A DNA stretch of 64,000 nucleotides from NCBI RefSeq assembly GCF_029846715.1, contig NZ_JARVWW010000037.1:1-64000 (forward strand). The letters are read 5' to 3'. This stretch comes from Bradyrhizobium nivariense. GTDB lineage: Bacteria > Pseudomonadota > Alphaproteobacteria > Rhizobiales > Xanthobacteraceae. The notes under the pieces were generated by a model that ran no database searches, had not been told where the DNA came from, and saw only the letters and a program-made list of their open reading frames with translations. Within the stretch, counting starts at the first letter, position 1. Every line of letters starts with the position of its first letter. The position numbers and the translations under genes were made by a program. This document shows positions 8,733 through 17,234 of this stretch, one piece after another.

Positions 8733-11090
8733 ATGGACTATTTCAAGCGCTTCAACTTCCTGTTCGCCGCACCTGTGTTCGACGCCGACGATCTCGAAGG
8801 CGTCCGCTTCAACCAGATCATCGAGGAGATCCAGCGCTCCGGCTTCGAGGTCGTTCGCGCCCGCAAGCTGGAGGACGCGGAGATGGCGGTGCAGACCGAT
8901 GCCGCGATCGGCTGCATGGTGGTGGACTGGGGCAAGAAGGGCCTGGAGGGCAAGACCTCGGCGCTGATCAATTTGATGCGGCGGCGCGGCCTCGATTTCC
9001 CGATCATCCTCCTGATCCGGCGCAAGCGGTTCGAGGATCTGCCGGTCGAGGTGCTCGATTTCATCGACGGTTATGTCTTCCTGTCCGAGGAAACCCCGAC
9101 CTTCATCGCCAAGAACCTGATCAGCCGGCTCAAGCAATATGCCGAGACGCTGAAGACGCCGTTCTTCGGCGCGCTGGTCGACTATGCCGAGGAGGGCAAC
9201 CAGCTCTGGACCTGCCCGGGTCACAATGGCGGCGTGTTCTACAATCGCAGTCCGATCGGGCGGGTCTTCGTCGAACATCTCGGCGAGTCCGTGTTCCGCG
9301 ACGACCTCGACAATTCCGTGCTCGACCTCGGCGACCTCCTCACCCATGAAGGACCGGCGCTGAAGGCACAGAAGGAAGCCGCGCAGATTTTTGGTGCGGA
9401 AAAGACCTATTTCGTGCTCAACGGAACCTCGACCTCGAACAAGGTCGCGCTCGGCGCCCTCGTCACCGACGGCGATCTCGTGCTGTTCGACCGCAACAAC
9501 CACAAGGCCGCTCATCATGGCGCGCTGATGATCAATGGCGGTGTCCCGGTCTACGTGCCGACCATCCGCAATGCCTGGGGCCTGATCGGCCCGATGCGCT
9601 GGGACATGCTCGACGAGAAAATCTTGCGCGAGGCGATCCGCAATCATCCCCTGGTCGCGGACAAGGATGCCTGGCGCAAGGAACGGCCGTTCCGCGTCGC
9701 CGTGGTCGAGCAGTGCACCTATGACGGCACTATCCACAGCGCCGAGATGATCTTGAAGCGCATCGGCCATCTCTGCGAGTACATCCTGTTCGACGAGGCC
9801 TGGGCCGGCTTCATGAAGTTCCATCCGCTCTATGCCGGCCGCTTCGCCATGGGACTGGCGAACCTTCCCCCCGAGGCACCCGGCATCATCGCGACGCAGT
9901 CGACCCACAAGCAGCTCGCGAGCTTTTCGCAGGCCTCCCAAATCCACATCAAGGATCGTCACATCCGCGGCCAGAAGCGGCGCGTCGAGCACCGCCGCTT
10001 CAACGAAAGCTTCATGCAGCATGCCTCGACCTCGCCATTCTACCCGCTGTTCGCCTCGCTCGACGTCGGCGCGCAGATGATGAAGGGCCGCTCCGGCGAG
10101 GTGCTCTGGGACGACACGATCCGGCTCGGCATCGAGCTGCGCAAGAAGATCCGCGCGATGCGCCGGGAGTTCGAGGAGAAGGAGCAGAATCCGGACCGCC
10201 GCTGGTTCTTCGAACCCTTCGTCCCCGATCGCGTCGCGATTCCCGACGTCAGCCGCGCCGGCGCCGCGCACAACGTCGCCTGGGAAACGCTCTCCACCGA
10301 CGAGCTCGCCACCAATCCCGCGCTGTGGCAGCTCTCCCCCGATAGCGCCTGGCATGGCTTTCCCGGCCTCGCAGAAGGCTTTGCCATGACCGATCCGAAC
10401 AAGCTGACGCTGCTCACCCCCGGCTTCGATCGCACCACCGGCGCCTATGTCGAGCACGGCATCCCCGCGCCGGTCGTCGCGCAGTATCTGCGCGAGAACC
10501 GCATCGTCCCCGAGAAGAACGACCTCAACTCCCTGCTCTTCCTGCTCACCCCGGGCGTCGAGGCAAGCAAGGCCGGCACGCTGATCTCCGGTCTCGTCGC
10601 ATTCAAGCGGCTGCACGACGACAATGCACTGCTGGCCGACGTCATCCCGGAGTTCTACCAGCGGCGGCAGGCGCGCTATGCCAACGTGCGGCTGCGCGAT
10701 CTCTGCGGCGAGATGCACCGCTTCTTCCGTGCCGCCGACGTCAGCGCACTCCAGGCCCGACAGTTCATGCCCGAGCACATGCCCGACATCGCGATGTCGC
10801 CCCGCGATGCCGCGCGCTACCTGTTCCGCAACGATGTCGACTATCTGCCGATCGAGGCGATCACGGGCCGTATCGCCACCACGCCCTTCGTGGTCTATCC
10901 GCCCGGCATCGCCACCATCGTGCCCGGCGAGCGGCTGACGGAACGGGCCAAGCCCATGGTGGACTATCTCAAGATGTTCGAGACCTGCTTCAACACGTTC
11001 CCGGGCTTCGATGTGGAAATCCAGGGCGTCTACAAGGAGATCGATGCGCAGGGGCGCATCGGGCTCTATACTTACGTCGTTACCGAGTAG
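8733..11090 (+). CDS. Orn/Lys/Arg decarboxylase, PLP fold type I, with receiver-like N-domain
   Basis: 785 aa. The N-terminal ~130 residues form the CheY-like wing domain of large bacterial basic-amino-acid decarboxylases. The PLP domain follows (WTCPGHNGGV ... FDEAWAGF) with the Schiff-base lysine in QSTHKQLASF (Lys393), then the C-terminal domain. It removes CO2 from ornithine, lysine or arginine to give a polyamine precursor; the exact substrate is not decidable here. Start at 8733 rather than an earlier in-frame ATG because MDYFKRFNFLF is the conserved start and GGGAC lies just upstream. An 18-base hairpin (8698-8715) precedes it. Confidence 0.92.
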   Translation: MDYFKRFNFLFAAPVFDADDLEGVRFNQIIEEIQRSGFEVVRARKLEDAEMAVQTDAAIGCMVVDWGKKGLEGKTSALINLMRRRGLDFPIILLIRRKRFEDLPVEVLDFIDGYVFLSEETPTFIAKNLISRLKQYAETLKTPFFGALVDYAEEGNQLWTCPGHNGGVFYNRSPIGRVFVEHLGESVFRDDLDNSVLDLGDLLTHEGPALKAQKEAAQIFGAEKTYFVLNGTSTSNKVALGALVTDGDLVLFDRNNHKAAHHGALMINGGVPVYVPTIRNAWGLIGPMRWDMLDEKILREAIRNHPLVADKDAWRKERPFRVAVVEQCTYDGTIHSAEMILKRIGHLCEYILFDEAWAGFMKFHPLYAGRFAMGLANLPPEAPGIIATQSTHKQLASFSQASQIHIKDRHIRGQKRRVEHRRFNESFMQHASTSPFYPLFASLDVGAQMMKGRSGEVLWDDTIRLGIELRKKIRAMRREFEEKEQNPDRRWFFEPFVPDRVAIPDVSRAGAAHNVAWETLSTDELATNPALWQLSPDSAWHGFPGLAEGFAMTDPNKLTLLTPGFDRTTGAYVEHGIPAPVVAQYLRENRIVPEKNDLNSLLFLLTPGVEASKAGTLISGLVAFKRLHDDNALLADVIPEFYQRRQARYANVRLRDLCGEMHRFFRAADVSALQARQFMPEHMPDIAMSPRDAARYLFRNDVDYLPIEAITGRIATTPFVVYPPGIATIVPGERLTERAKPMVDYLKMFETCFNTFPGFDVEIQGVYKEIDAQGRIGLYTYVVTE

Positions 11091-11096
11091 GTGCCG

Positions 11097-11675
11097 ATGA
11101 ACGAAACTGCGGTTGCGCGCCCGGATGACGAGCCGGTGCTGGTGCGCATCTCACGAGAGAGCGACGTCGACGCGATGCTGGCGATCTACCGCCATCACGT
11201 CCGCAACGGCGTGCCGCGCGACGTCGAGGGAACCGGCGCGCCCGAGCCGGACGATCTGCGCGACCGGCGCAAGAACCTGAAGCAGACCCGCCTGCCGCAT
11301 CTGGTTGCGACCTTTCGCGGTGAAGTCGTGGGCTATGCCTATGCGGTGCTGTTCCGCAAGCGTCCGGCCTATCGCTACACCGCCAAGCATTCGATCTACG
11401 TCCACCACGAGCATCTCGGCCGCGGTGTCGGACGGCTGCTGCTCCAGGAATTGATCGATGCTTGCGCCGCCGCTGGCTTCCGCCAGATGATCGGCTATAT
11501 CGATGCCGACAATGCGCCCTCGCTGGCGCTGCACGAGAAGTTCGGCTTCGCGCGCGCCGGGCTGTTGTGTGGTGTCGCCTACCGCCACGGCCACTGGTCC
11601 GACACCGTCATGGTGCAGCGGTCGCTCGGCGCCGGCGTCACCGCGCCACCGCCCGTCACGGCGCCCGGCCGCTAG
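11097..11675 (+). CDS. GNAT-family N-acetyltransferase, phosphinothricin-acetyltransferase-like
   Basis: 192 aa. GNAT motif A (HSIYVHHEHLGRGVGRLLLQ, acetyl-CoA pyrophosphate loop G-R-G-V-G) and motif B (IGYIDADNAPSLALHEKFGF) are clear and arranged as in Pat-type enzymes that acetylate amino-acid-like amines. It begins 6 bases after the decarboxylase stop, so the two are probably co-transcribed. This makes acetylation of the decarboxylation product or a related amine a reasonable inference. A GTG six bases earlier is an alternative start. Confidence 0.88.
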   Translation: MNETAVARPDDEPVLVRISRESDVDAMLAIYRHHVRNGVPRDVEGTGAPEPDDLRDRRKNLKQTRLPHLVATFRGEVVGYAYAVLFRKRPAYRYTAKHSIYVHHEHLGRGVGRLLLQELIDACAAAGFRQMIGYIDADNAPSLALHEKFGFARAGLLCGVAYRHGHWSDTVMVQRSLGAGVTAPPPVTAPGR

Positions 11676-11678
11676 ACC

Positions 11679-11891
11679 TCACGACGGAAAGTCAGCCGGT
11701 CTGACCTGGATGCGGTCGGCATGCAGCGACCAGTGGTGCAACGCCTGGTCCTTGCAAAACCTCGCCTTCGCCCGCTCCCTGGCTTCGTCCTCGTCGGAGG
11801 CGTCGATTTCGAGCGAGCCCTGGCACACCTCGATCTGCCGGCCGTACTGGCCGAGCACGTCCTTCATGAACCTGACAACATAAGTTGACAT
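11679..11891 (-). CDS. conserved small protein, 70 aa
   Basis: MSTYVVRFMKDVLGQYGRQIEVCQG opens a compact acidic/basic protein without membrane segment or signal. A strong AGGAGG ribosome site lies at the right distance upstream on the minus strand, which decides the start and supports it being a real gene. It contains one helix-rich DEARERAKARF segment. It ends 3 bases from the end of the convergent acetyltransferase gene. Function unknown. Confidence 0.75.
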   Translation of the reverse strand: MSTYVVRFMKDVLGQYGRQIEVCQGSLEIDASDEDEARERAKARFCKDQALHHWSLHADRIQVRPADFPS

Positions 11892-12086
11892 GGGGACCTC
11901 CTGCCTGCCTCGGCGGCACTCTAATCCTATTTAGCCTGGATGCGGGAGGGGGATTTTGACGCGGATCAAAGCCGGCAACGGTTCCCGCCGCCGATCCAGG
12001 CGTCGGTTCGATCCGTCAACCACCCCGCCCTACCTGGAGCCTGCGGAAGGCGCGCGCGACACGAGCGCCCGCGCCGACATCAGCCA

Positions 12087-12536
12087 TCATGTGGTGATGT
12101 CGAGTAGCGACTCTGTCGTTTCGGAATAGGCCTGAATGACCTTCGCATTGGCAATGAAGCTGTACTTCGCGGTCGCCAGTTGAACGAATTCGTTGGCGAG
12201 ATCGACATTCGGCGCGGCGACCAGGCCGTCCTGGTTTGCGAAGGGAGCGCTTGGGTCGGATTGTGCGGTAAAGCTCGGCGAAACCGTCGACACGGTCGCG
12301 ACCGTACCGCCCGGCGTCGAGCCGCTCGATTGGTCGACCTGATCGACTCGCAACGGCACATAAGCCGCGGGAAACGTCGGACCAATGCTCGAACTGACCG
12401 CACTGGCCGATGTGCTCGATCCGCCTGACGCAGGTAGCGGGCCTGTCGTGCGAACGTTGGCGATATTGCTCGCGGCCACGTTCACACGCAAACTCGCCGC
12501 GGAAAGTCCGGATGTCGCAATCGAAAATATGCTCAT
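12087..12536 (-). CDS. orphan flagellar basal-body rod protein, FlgC-like
   Basis: 149 aa starting MSIFSIATSGLSAASLRVNV. The N-terminal rod signature with ASNIANVRTTG and the C-terminal element NVDLANEFVQL...AKVIQAYSETTESLLD are those of the flagellar rod/hook axial proteins, and length fits FlgC (about 135-150). Between them lies a Ser/Thr/Gly-rich variable part. No other flagellar gene is in the window, so it is an isolated paralogue whose role in the flagellum is uncertain. Weak AGGGTT upstream. Confidence 0.8.
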   Translation of the reverse strand: MSIFSIATSGLSAASLRVNVAASNIANVRTTGPLPASGGSSTSASAVSSSIGPTFPAAYVPLRVDQVDQSSGSTPGGTVATVSTVSPSFTAQSDPSAPFANQDGLVAAPNVDLANEFVQLATAKYSFIANAKVIQAYSETTESLLDITT

Positions 12537-12653
12537 GAACCCTGATCTACAGGACAAGTCATACGTGTTCACTCACGCCATCAGTAAAATCCGCCGCATT
12601 CTGTTTTCATTCTCGTAACCAACGATCGGAGCACGATCAGACTTCGCACGCCC

Positions 12654-13703
12654 CTACCCCGGCGTCACGCCGAACGCCTGCTTGAAGCGCTCCGCATAAA
12701 CCGGCCAGACCTCGGGATTGATGATACGTGGCGGGCGCTTGCCGTCGAGTGTCTCCAGCACCTGCTCGGCGGCGATCCGGCCCATGTTCTGGCGCGCCTC
12801 GATCGTGACGCCTGCGGTATGCGGGCTCGCCAGCACGTTGTCGAGCTGGAGCAGCGGGTGCTCCGGCGGCGGCGGCTCCTTGGACCAGACGTCGAGGCCG
12901 GCGCCCGCAATGCGCTTGTCGCGCAACGCCTGCAGCAGCGCGTCCTCGTCGTGAATGAAGCCCCGGGCCGTGGTGACGAAATAAGCATGCGGCTGCATCA
13001 GCGCGAACTCGCGCACGCTGATCATGTTGCGGCTGCCCTTGTTGAGCGGGCAGGAGATCGAGACGAAATCGGCGCGGCGCAGCAGCTCGTCGAGCTCGAC
13101 CTTCTCTCCGCCCCGCTCGGCCATCACCTCGGCCGTGAGGTACGGATCATAGGCCAGCACCTTCATGCCGAGCAGGCCCTGGCACAGCGCGGCGATGCGG
13201 CGGCCGACATTGCCGAGGCCGATGATGCCGACCGTCTTGTGCTCGACCTCGTTGCCGACGAGATCGTTGCGGTTGACGTCGCGCTCGCGGCGCAGCCGGC
13301 GGTCCGACTGGATGATGCGCTTGGACAGCGTCAGCATCATCGCCAGCGCATGCTCGGCGACGGAATGGGCGTTGCCGCCGGACTGGTTGACGACCAGCAC
13401 GCCCGCATCGGTGCACGCCTCGGCGTCGACGGGGTCGAAGCCTGCACCATTGCTCGAGACCAGCAGCAGGTTCGGCGTGCGCTTCAGGAAGGCGGCATCG
13501 ACGTGGAAATGCGGCGCCAGCTCGTCTCGGGCGGCGCCGATCTGATAGACATGCGCCGCAGAGAGGATCGGAGCATAAAAATCTTCGGGACTCTCGTTTT
13601 CGATACGATCCAGCCGGACGTCAGGCCGCGCCTTCAGGATGTCGATGTAGATCGGATTGGCCAGGTAATTGGAGTAGAAGACACGCTTGCTGTTGACGGA
13701 CAT
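12654..13703 (-). CDS. D-isomer-specific 2-hydroxyacid dehydrogenase (SerA/phosphoglycerate-dehydrogenase-like)
   Basis: 349 aa. NAD-binding Rossmann motif VGIIGLGNVGRRIA (about residue 158), the catalytic Arg in TTARGFIHDE, the Glu following DVWSKEPP and the His in ASPHTAGVT form the full triad region of the family. It oxidises or reduces a D-2-hydroxyacid/2-oxoacid pair. It is divergent from a split ThDP decarboxylase (13970-15141), which suggests that the pair acts on one 2-oxoacid, but this is inference. Confidence 0.9.
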   Translation of the reverse strand: MSVNSKRVFYSNYLANPIYIDILKARPDVRLDRIENESPEDFYAPILSAAHVYQIGAARDELAPHFHVDAAFLKRTPNLLLVSSNGAGFDPVDAEACTDAGVLVVNQSGGNAHSVAEHALAMMLTLSKRIIQSDRRLRRERDVNRNDLVGNEVEHKTVGIIGLGNVGRRIAALCQGLLGMKVLAYDPYLTAEVMAERGGEKVELDELLRRADFVSISCPLNKGSRNMISVREFALMQPHAYFVTTARGFIHDEDALLQALRDKRIAGAGLDVWSKEPPPPEHPLLQLDNVLASPHTAGVTIEARQNMGRIAAEQVLETLDGKRPPRIINPEVWPVYAERFKQAFGVTPG

Positions 13704-13969
13704 CAGGACCCTTCCGGCTCTCTCCAGGAGATCCGCAGGGTCAGCGCGGCGCGCGCTCCTTTCATGCGTTCCTCCGTTCTCTCGTTATTGCCGCTTATGA
13801 CACGGCGGCACCGGCCGCGGCAGGCCGTCTGGCGCAGATCACGGTGCAGCCCGGACATGTTGACAATCCCGCCCGCCGCGTCAAGTTCGGCAGACCGCCG
13901 CGACGGCCAAGACGACGCCCAAGACAATGGCAAAGACCAAGAAGCATGCGCGGCTGAAGGGAGAACGCA

Positions 13970-14536
13970 ATGGCGATTGCGGAGCAACATACCTCGTCCG
14001 AGGCGACGCAGACCTCCAGCGACAAGAGCTGGCACGGCATCGTCCTGCAAACCCTGAAACGGAACGAGATCAGCCTCGTCCCTTACGTGCCCGACCGCGT
14101 GCTGACGCCGCTGATCAAGAACCTGCACGCCGATCCCTTCTTCACCACCTTTGCCACCGCCCGTGAGGAGGAGGCCGTCGGCATCGCCTCGGGCGCATGG
14201 ATGGGCGGACGGCGGGCTGCGGTGCTGATGCAGACCTCCGGCTTTGCCACGCTTGCCAACGTGCTGGCCTCGCTCGCGGTGCCCTACCAGATCCCGCTGA
14301 TCATGTTCGTGTCCGAGCGCGGCACGCTCGGCGAGTTCAACTACGGCCAGTCGCTGGTCTGCCGCACCATGCGGCCGGTGCTGGATTCGCTGGCGCTGGA
14401 GCATCACACCATCACCCGGCTCGACGAGCTCGAATTCATTGCCGACCGATCGATCAAGCAGGCCGTCACGACGCAGGCGCCGGTGGCGCTGATCCTCAAC
14501 CCGCTGCTCACGGGCGGCAAGGTTTTCGACAAGTGA
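13970..14536 (+). CDS. ThDP decarboxylase alpha chain, sulfopyruvate/phosphonopyruvate decarboxylase type
   Basis: 188 aa covering only the pyrimidine-binding (PYR) domain of a thiamine diphosphate enzyme; the activating Glu is in the TAREEEAVGIASGAWMGG segment (about residues 63-80). Splitting PYR and PP domains over two adjacent genes is the ComD/ComE arrangement of sulfopyruvate decarboxylase and relatives. It starts MAIAEQHTSS with a GGGAGAACGC ribosome site. The beta chain follows 8 bases later. The natural 2-oxoacid substrate is not known; sulfopyruvate is only a family label. Confidence 0.85.
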   Translation: MAIAEQHTSSEATQTSSDKSWHGIVLQTLKRNEISLVPYVPDRVLTPLIKNLHADPFFTTFATAREEEAVGIASGAWMGGRRAAVLMQTSGFATLANVLASLAVPYQIPLIMFVSERGTLGEFNYGQSLVCRTMRPVLDSLALEHHTITRLDELEFIADRSIKQAVTTQAPVALILNPLLTGGKVFDK

Positions 14537-14544
14537 GCCCGGCC

Positions 14545-15141
14545 ATGAACACGCGCAACACCAAGGTCATGAACCGCCTCGACGTCACCTCGCGTCTGAT
14601 CGCGAAACTCAAGCACGAGGAAGCCGTGATCGGCGGCATCGGCAATACCAATTTCGACCTCTGGGCCGCCGGCCACCGCCCGCAGAATTTTTACATGCTC
14701 GGCAGCATGGGGCTCGCCTTTCCGATCGCGCTGGGCGTGGCGCTGGCGCAGCCGGATCGCCGCGTCTTTGCGCTCGAAGGCGACGGCTCGCTGTTGATGC
14801 AGCTCGGCGCGCTCTCGACGATTGCGACGTTGAAGCCGAAGAACCTCAGCATGATCGTGATGGACAACGGCATCTACCAGATCACCGGTGCGCAGCCGAC
14901 ACCGGCCGCGAACGTGGCTGACATCGTCGCCATCGCCACAGGCTCGGGGCTTGCCAACAGCGCCTGGGCCGCGGACGAGGAGGATTTCGAGCGTCTGGTC
15001 GAGGAAGCCATGTCGGCCTCCGAGCCAAGCCTGATCGCCGTACGCATCGACGACAAGCCCGGAATCGGCGCCACCCGCCGCGATCCCGTGCAGATCCGGG
15101 AACGCTTCATGCACGGCCTTGGCGTGCGCGAGCCACTTTGA
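14545..15141 (+). CDS. ThDP decarboxylase beta chain, sulfopyruvate/phosphonopyruvate decarboxylase type
   Basis: 198 aa PP domain. The thiamine-pyrophosphate/Mg motif runs from EGDGSLLMQLGAL (about residue 74) to the VMDNGIYQ asparagine, so the cofactor site is complete. It pairs with the alpha chain just upstream and could not act alone, since the PYR glutamate is on the other chain. The start MNTRNTKVMNRLD lies 8 bases after the alpha stop; the second Met (residue 9) is an alternative. Confidence 0.87.
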   Translation: MNTRNTKVMNRLDVTSRLIAKLKHEEAVIGGIGNTNFDLWAAGHRPQNFYMLGSMGLAFPIALGVALAQPDRRVFALEGDGSLLMQLGALSTIATLKPKNLSMIVMDNGIYQITGAQPTPAANVADIVAIATGSGLANSAWAADEEDFERLVEEAMSASEPSLIAVRIDDKPGIGATRRDPVQIRERFMHGLGVREPL

Positions 15142-15218
15142 CGTTTCGTCATTAACTACACGGCGATCTGATCCAGGTCCGGCAACAGGCTGGTGCAAAT
15201 CCGTGCTAAGGCGCGCGA

Positions 15219-15596
15219 ATGTCCATTTTGCTCCGCTCCCTTGCCTGGCTTCTCGCAGCCGTCGTGGCTTTCGCAACGCTCGGGCCGCCGGAACTGCGAC
15301 CGCATTCCAGCCTCGGCCAAGACGGCGAGCATGCCCTTGCCTTTGTCCTGGTCGGACTGGCCTTCGGCCTCGCCTACCGGAATCGTCGCTGGACGGTCGC
15401 CGCCGTCGCGGTGGTCCTGATCGGCCTGCTCGAGCTGATGCAATTCTGGGCGCCGGGACGGCATCCACGGCTGGAGGATTTTTTGGTCGATGCCGGCACG
15501 GCCTGCATCGGCTTTGCGCTTGCCACCGTCACCGATTGGGTACTCAGGCACTTTCGGGCAAATTCGGCCCTGACAAACCAAGGCCCCGCGGAGTAA
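15219..15596 (+). CDS. VanZ-like small membrane protein
   Basis: 125 aa with four predicted membrane segments (about residues 5-22, 40-53, 59-75 and 90-107). The motifs GQDGEHALAFVLVGLAF and LLELMQFWAPGRHPRLEDFLVDAGTACIG are the signature of the VanZ-like family, whose biochemical role outside teicoplanin resistance is unknown. Single gene, ending in a hairpin that overlaps its stop codon. Confidence 0.85.
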   Translation: MSILLRSLAWLLAAVVAFATLGPPELRPHSSLGQDGEHALAFVLVGLAFGLAYRNRRWTVAAVAVVLIGLLELMQFWAPGRHPRLEDFLVDAGTACIGFALATVTDWVLRHFRANSALTNQGPAE

Positions 15597-15610
15597 CACT
15601 CCGCAGGGCC
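15582..15610. terminator. hairpin between convergent genes
   Basis: GGCC-C-CGCGGAGT pairs with ACTCCGC-A-GGGCC around the VanZ-like stop codon (TAA). There is no T-run, so it may be a bidirectional hairpin rather than a strong intrinsic terminator. It separates the VanZ-like gene from the convergent exported protein at 15639. Confidence 0.45.
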
Positions 15611-15638
15611 CAACTCTTCAAAGCCTGGCTCTGACCGA

Positions 15639-16022
15639 TCAGTCGATGATCTTGACGACGCGGCGTGTGCGCGGCTCGACAATCACGCGGCGATCATTGA
15701 CGACCGCATAGCGATACTCGCTGTAGTTCGGCACGGGCCGCAGCACCACGGTCGGCGGCAGTGGCTCGCCGACCACGACGCGCTCGTGGACCACAACGGA
15801 ATCATCGCGCGGAATTCCGCCGAGCACCGCATTCGGAATTTCCAGACCAGCGCCGACCGCCGCACCGACGGTACCACCGACCATCGCGCCGACCGGGCCG
15901 CCGATGTCTCCGCCCGCACGTGCGCCGCTCCTGGCGCCTTCTTCGGTCGTCGACTGAGCAAAGGCTGCACTCGACGCCAGTAGCGACGCGGCAGCCAACG
16001 AAATCGCAAAACGGGTTTTCAT
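15639..16022 (-). CDS. exported DUF1236-like protein with glycine-zipper segment
   Basis: 127 aa with a clear signal peptide (MKTRFAISLAAASLLASSAAFA, cleavage expected about residue 22). Then follows a glycine-zipper-like segment of GxxxG/GxxVG repeats (residues 33-65), which in this class often inserts in or contacts the outer membrane. The C-terminal half ends in a YRYAVVNDRRVIVEPRTRRV motif, as in rhizobial periplasmic DUF1236-type proteins. Function unknown. Confidence 0.8.
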   Translation of the reverse strand: MKTRFAISLAAASLLASSAAFAQSTTEEGARSGARAGGDIGGPVGAMVGGTVGAAVGAGLEIPNAVLGGIPRDDSVVVHERVVVGEPLPPTVVLRPVPNYSEYRYAVVNDRRVIVEPRTRRVVKIID

Positions 16023-16137
16023 GGCCAAATGTCTCCAGTGATTGTCATGCGCTCTCAACCCGCGGGAGCGGACCATTGTTCCGGTTCCCGCGTGACGAAA
16101 GATCAGGCCAAATCCGGAGAGTGTTACTGCGTAACAC

Positions 16138-17025
16138 TTACGCCGCGGCGATCTCGTGCCCTGCCATCAGTTCCAGGGCGCGCACCATCGCCGAGTGGTC
16201 CCAACCCTTGCCGCCATGCGCGGTGCAGGACGAGAACAATTGCTGCGCCACCGCCGTGCTCGGCAGCGACAGGCCGAGCGCGCGCGCGCCTTCGAGCGCG
16301 AGGTTGAGATCCTTCTGGTGCAGCTCGATGCGGAAGCCGGGATCGAAATTGCGCTTCACCATGCGCTCGCCATGCACTTCGAGGATCCGCGACGAGGCAA
16401 AGCCGCCCATCAGGGCCTGCCGCACCAGTGCCGGATCGGCGCCCGCTTTCGACGCGAACAGCAGCGCTTCGCTCACCGCCTCGATCGTCAACGCGACGAT
16501 GATCTGGTTGGCGACCTTCGTCGTCTGGCCGTCGCCATTGGCGCCGACACGGGTGACGTTCTTGCCCATGCGGTCGAAGATCGGCTTCATGGTGTTGAAC
16601 GCGCGCTCGGGCCCGCCGACCATGATGGTGAGGCTTGCCGCCCTGGCACCGACCTCCCCGCCCGAAACCGGTGCGTCGAGATAATCCGCGCCGAGTGCCT
16701 CAATCTTCCTTGCGAACTCCTTGGTCGCCAGCGGCGAGATCGAGCTCATGTCGATCACGATCTTGCCTTTGGAGATGCCGCCCGCGACGCCGTCCTTGCC
16801 GAACAGCACGGCCTCCACATGCGGCGTATCCGGCACCATGATGATGACCGCATCCGCCTCCTCTGCGACCTCCTTGCTTGACTTGCAGGCAACTCCGCCC
16901 GCCGCGATCAGCTCGGACGCGACCGGCGCGACGTCATGCAGGAGAACGCGATGGCCTGCGGCCAGAAGATGGCCGGCCATCGGCCGCCCCATGGTGCCAA
17001 GTCCGATAAAGCCGATGTCGATCAT
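16138..17025 (-). CDS. glxR: 2-hydroxy-3-oxopropionate (tartronate semialdehyde) reductase
   Basis: 295 aa beta-hydroxyacid dehydrogenase. The N-terminal NAD(P) motif IGFIGLGTMGRPMAGHL, the substrate-binding DAPVSGGEVGA stretch (about residues 118-128) and the catalytic Lys in GDGQTTKVANQ (about 170) are all present. It reduces tartronate semialdehyde to D-glycerate, the last step of the glycerate pathway from glyoxylate. It lies downstream of gcl and hyi on the same strand, separated from hyi by a 209-base repeat-containing gap that could lower its expression relative to gcl-hyi. Confidence 0.93.
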   Translation of the reverse strand: MIDIGFIGLGTMGRPMAGHLLAAGHRVLLHDVAPVASELIAAGGVACKSSKEVAEEADAVIIMVPDTPHVEAVLFGKDGVAGGISKGKIVIDMSSISPLATKEFARKIEALGADYLDAPVSGGEVGARAASLTIMVGGPERAFNTMKPIFDRMGKNVTRVGANGDGQTTKVANQIIVALTIEAVSEALLFASKAGADPALVRQALMGGFASSRILEVHGERMVKRNFDPGFRIELHQKDLNLALEGARALGLSLPSTAVAQQLFSSCTAHGGKGWDHSAMVRALELMAGHEIAAA

Positions 17026-17076
17026 GTCTCTTATTCCTCTAGATTTAGGCTAAGTCGATCCGCGGGCTCCGCTCAC

Positions 17077-17211
17077 CTCTCCCGCTTGCGGGAGAGATCG
17101 GCGCACAGTGCCGGGTGAGGGTTATTTCCGCGTTGGGATTCCTTCCGGATATCTCAGCGTATCCCATCGTGGCGACACCCTCACCCCGGCCCTCTCCCGC
17201 AAGCGGGAGAG
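17077..17211. repeat. inverted intergenic repeat pair inside the gcl-hyi-glxR operon
   Basis: Two identical 20-base palindrome cores, CTCTCCCGC-NN-GCGGGAGAG, at 17077-17096 and 17192-17211 are flanked inward by complementary GTGCCGGGTGAGGG and CCCTCACCCCGGC, so the whole region can fold as one large cruciform. It sits in the hyi-glxR gap and may stabilise or attenuate the transcript. Confidence 0.8.
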
Positions 17212-17234
17212 GGAGCGCACCGCCACCTTGCCCA

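Noticed and set aside
8688..10778. 696-codon open frame on the minus strand opposite the decarboxylase
   Set aside because: It mirrors a well-supported gene with complete PLP motifs; its Arg/Ala/Glu/His-rich translation has no family motif. High-GC third positions keep such antisense frames open.
13970..15141. Naming the split ThDP enzyme as sulfopyruvate decarboxylase (comDE)
   Set aside because: No coenzyme M or sulfonate genes are present; only the two-chain architecture supports the label, so no gene symbol was given.
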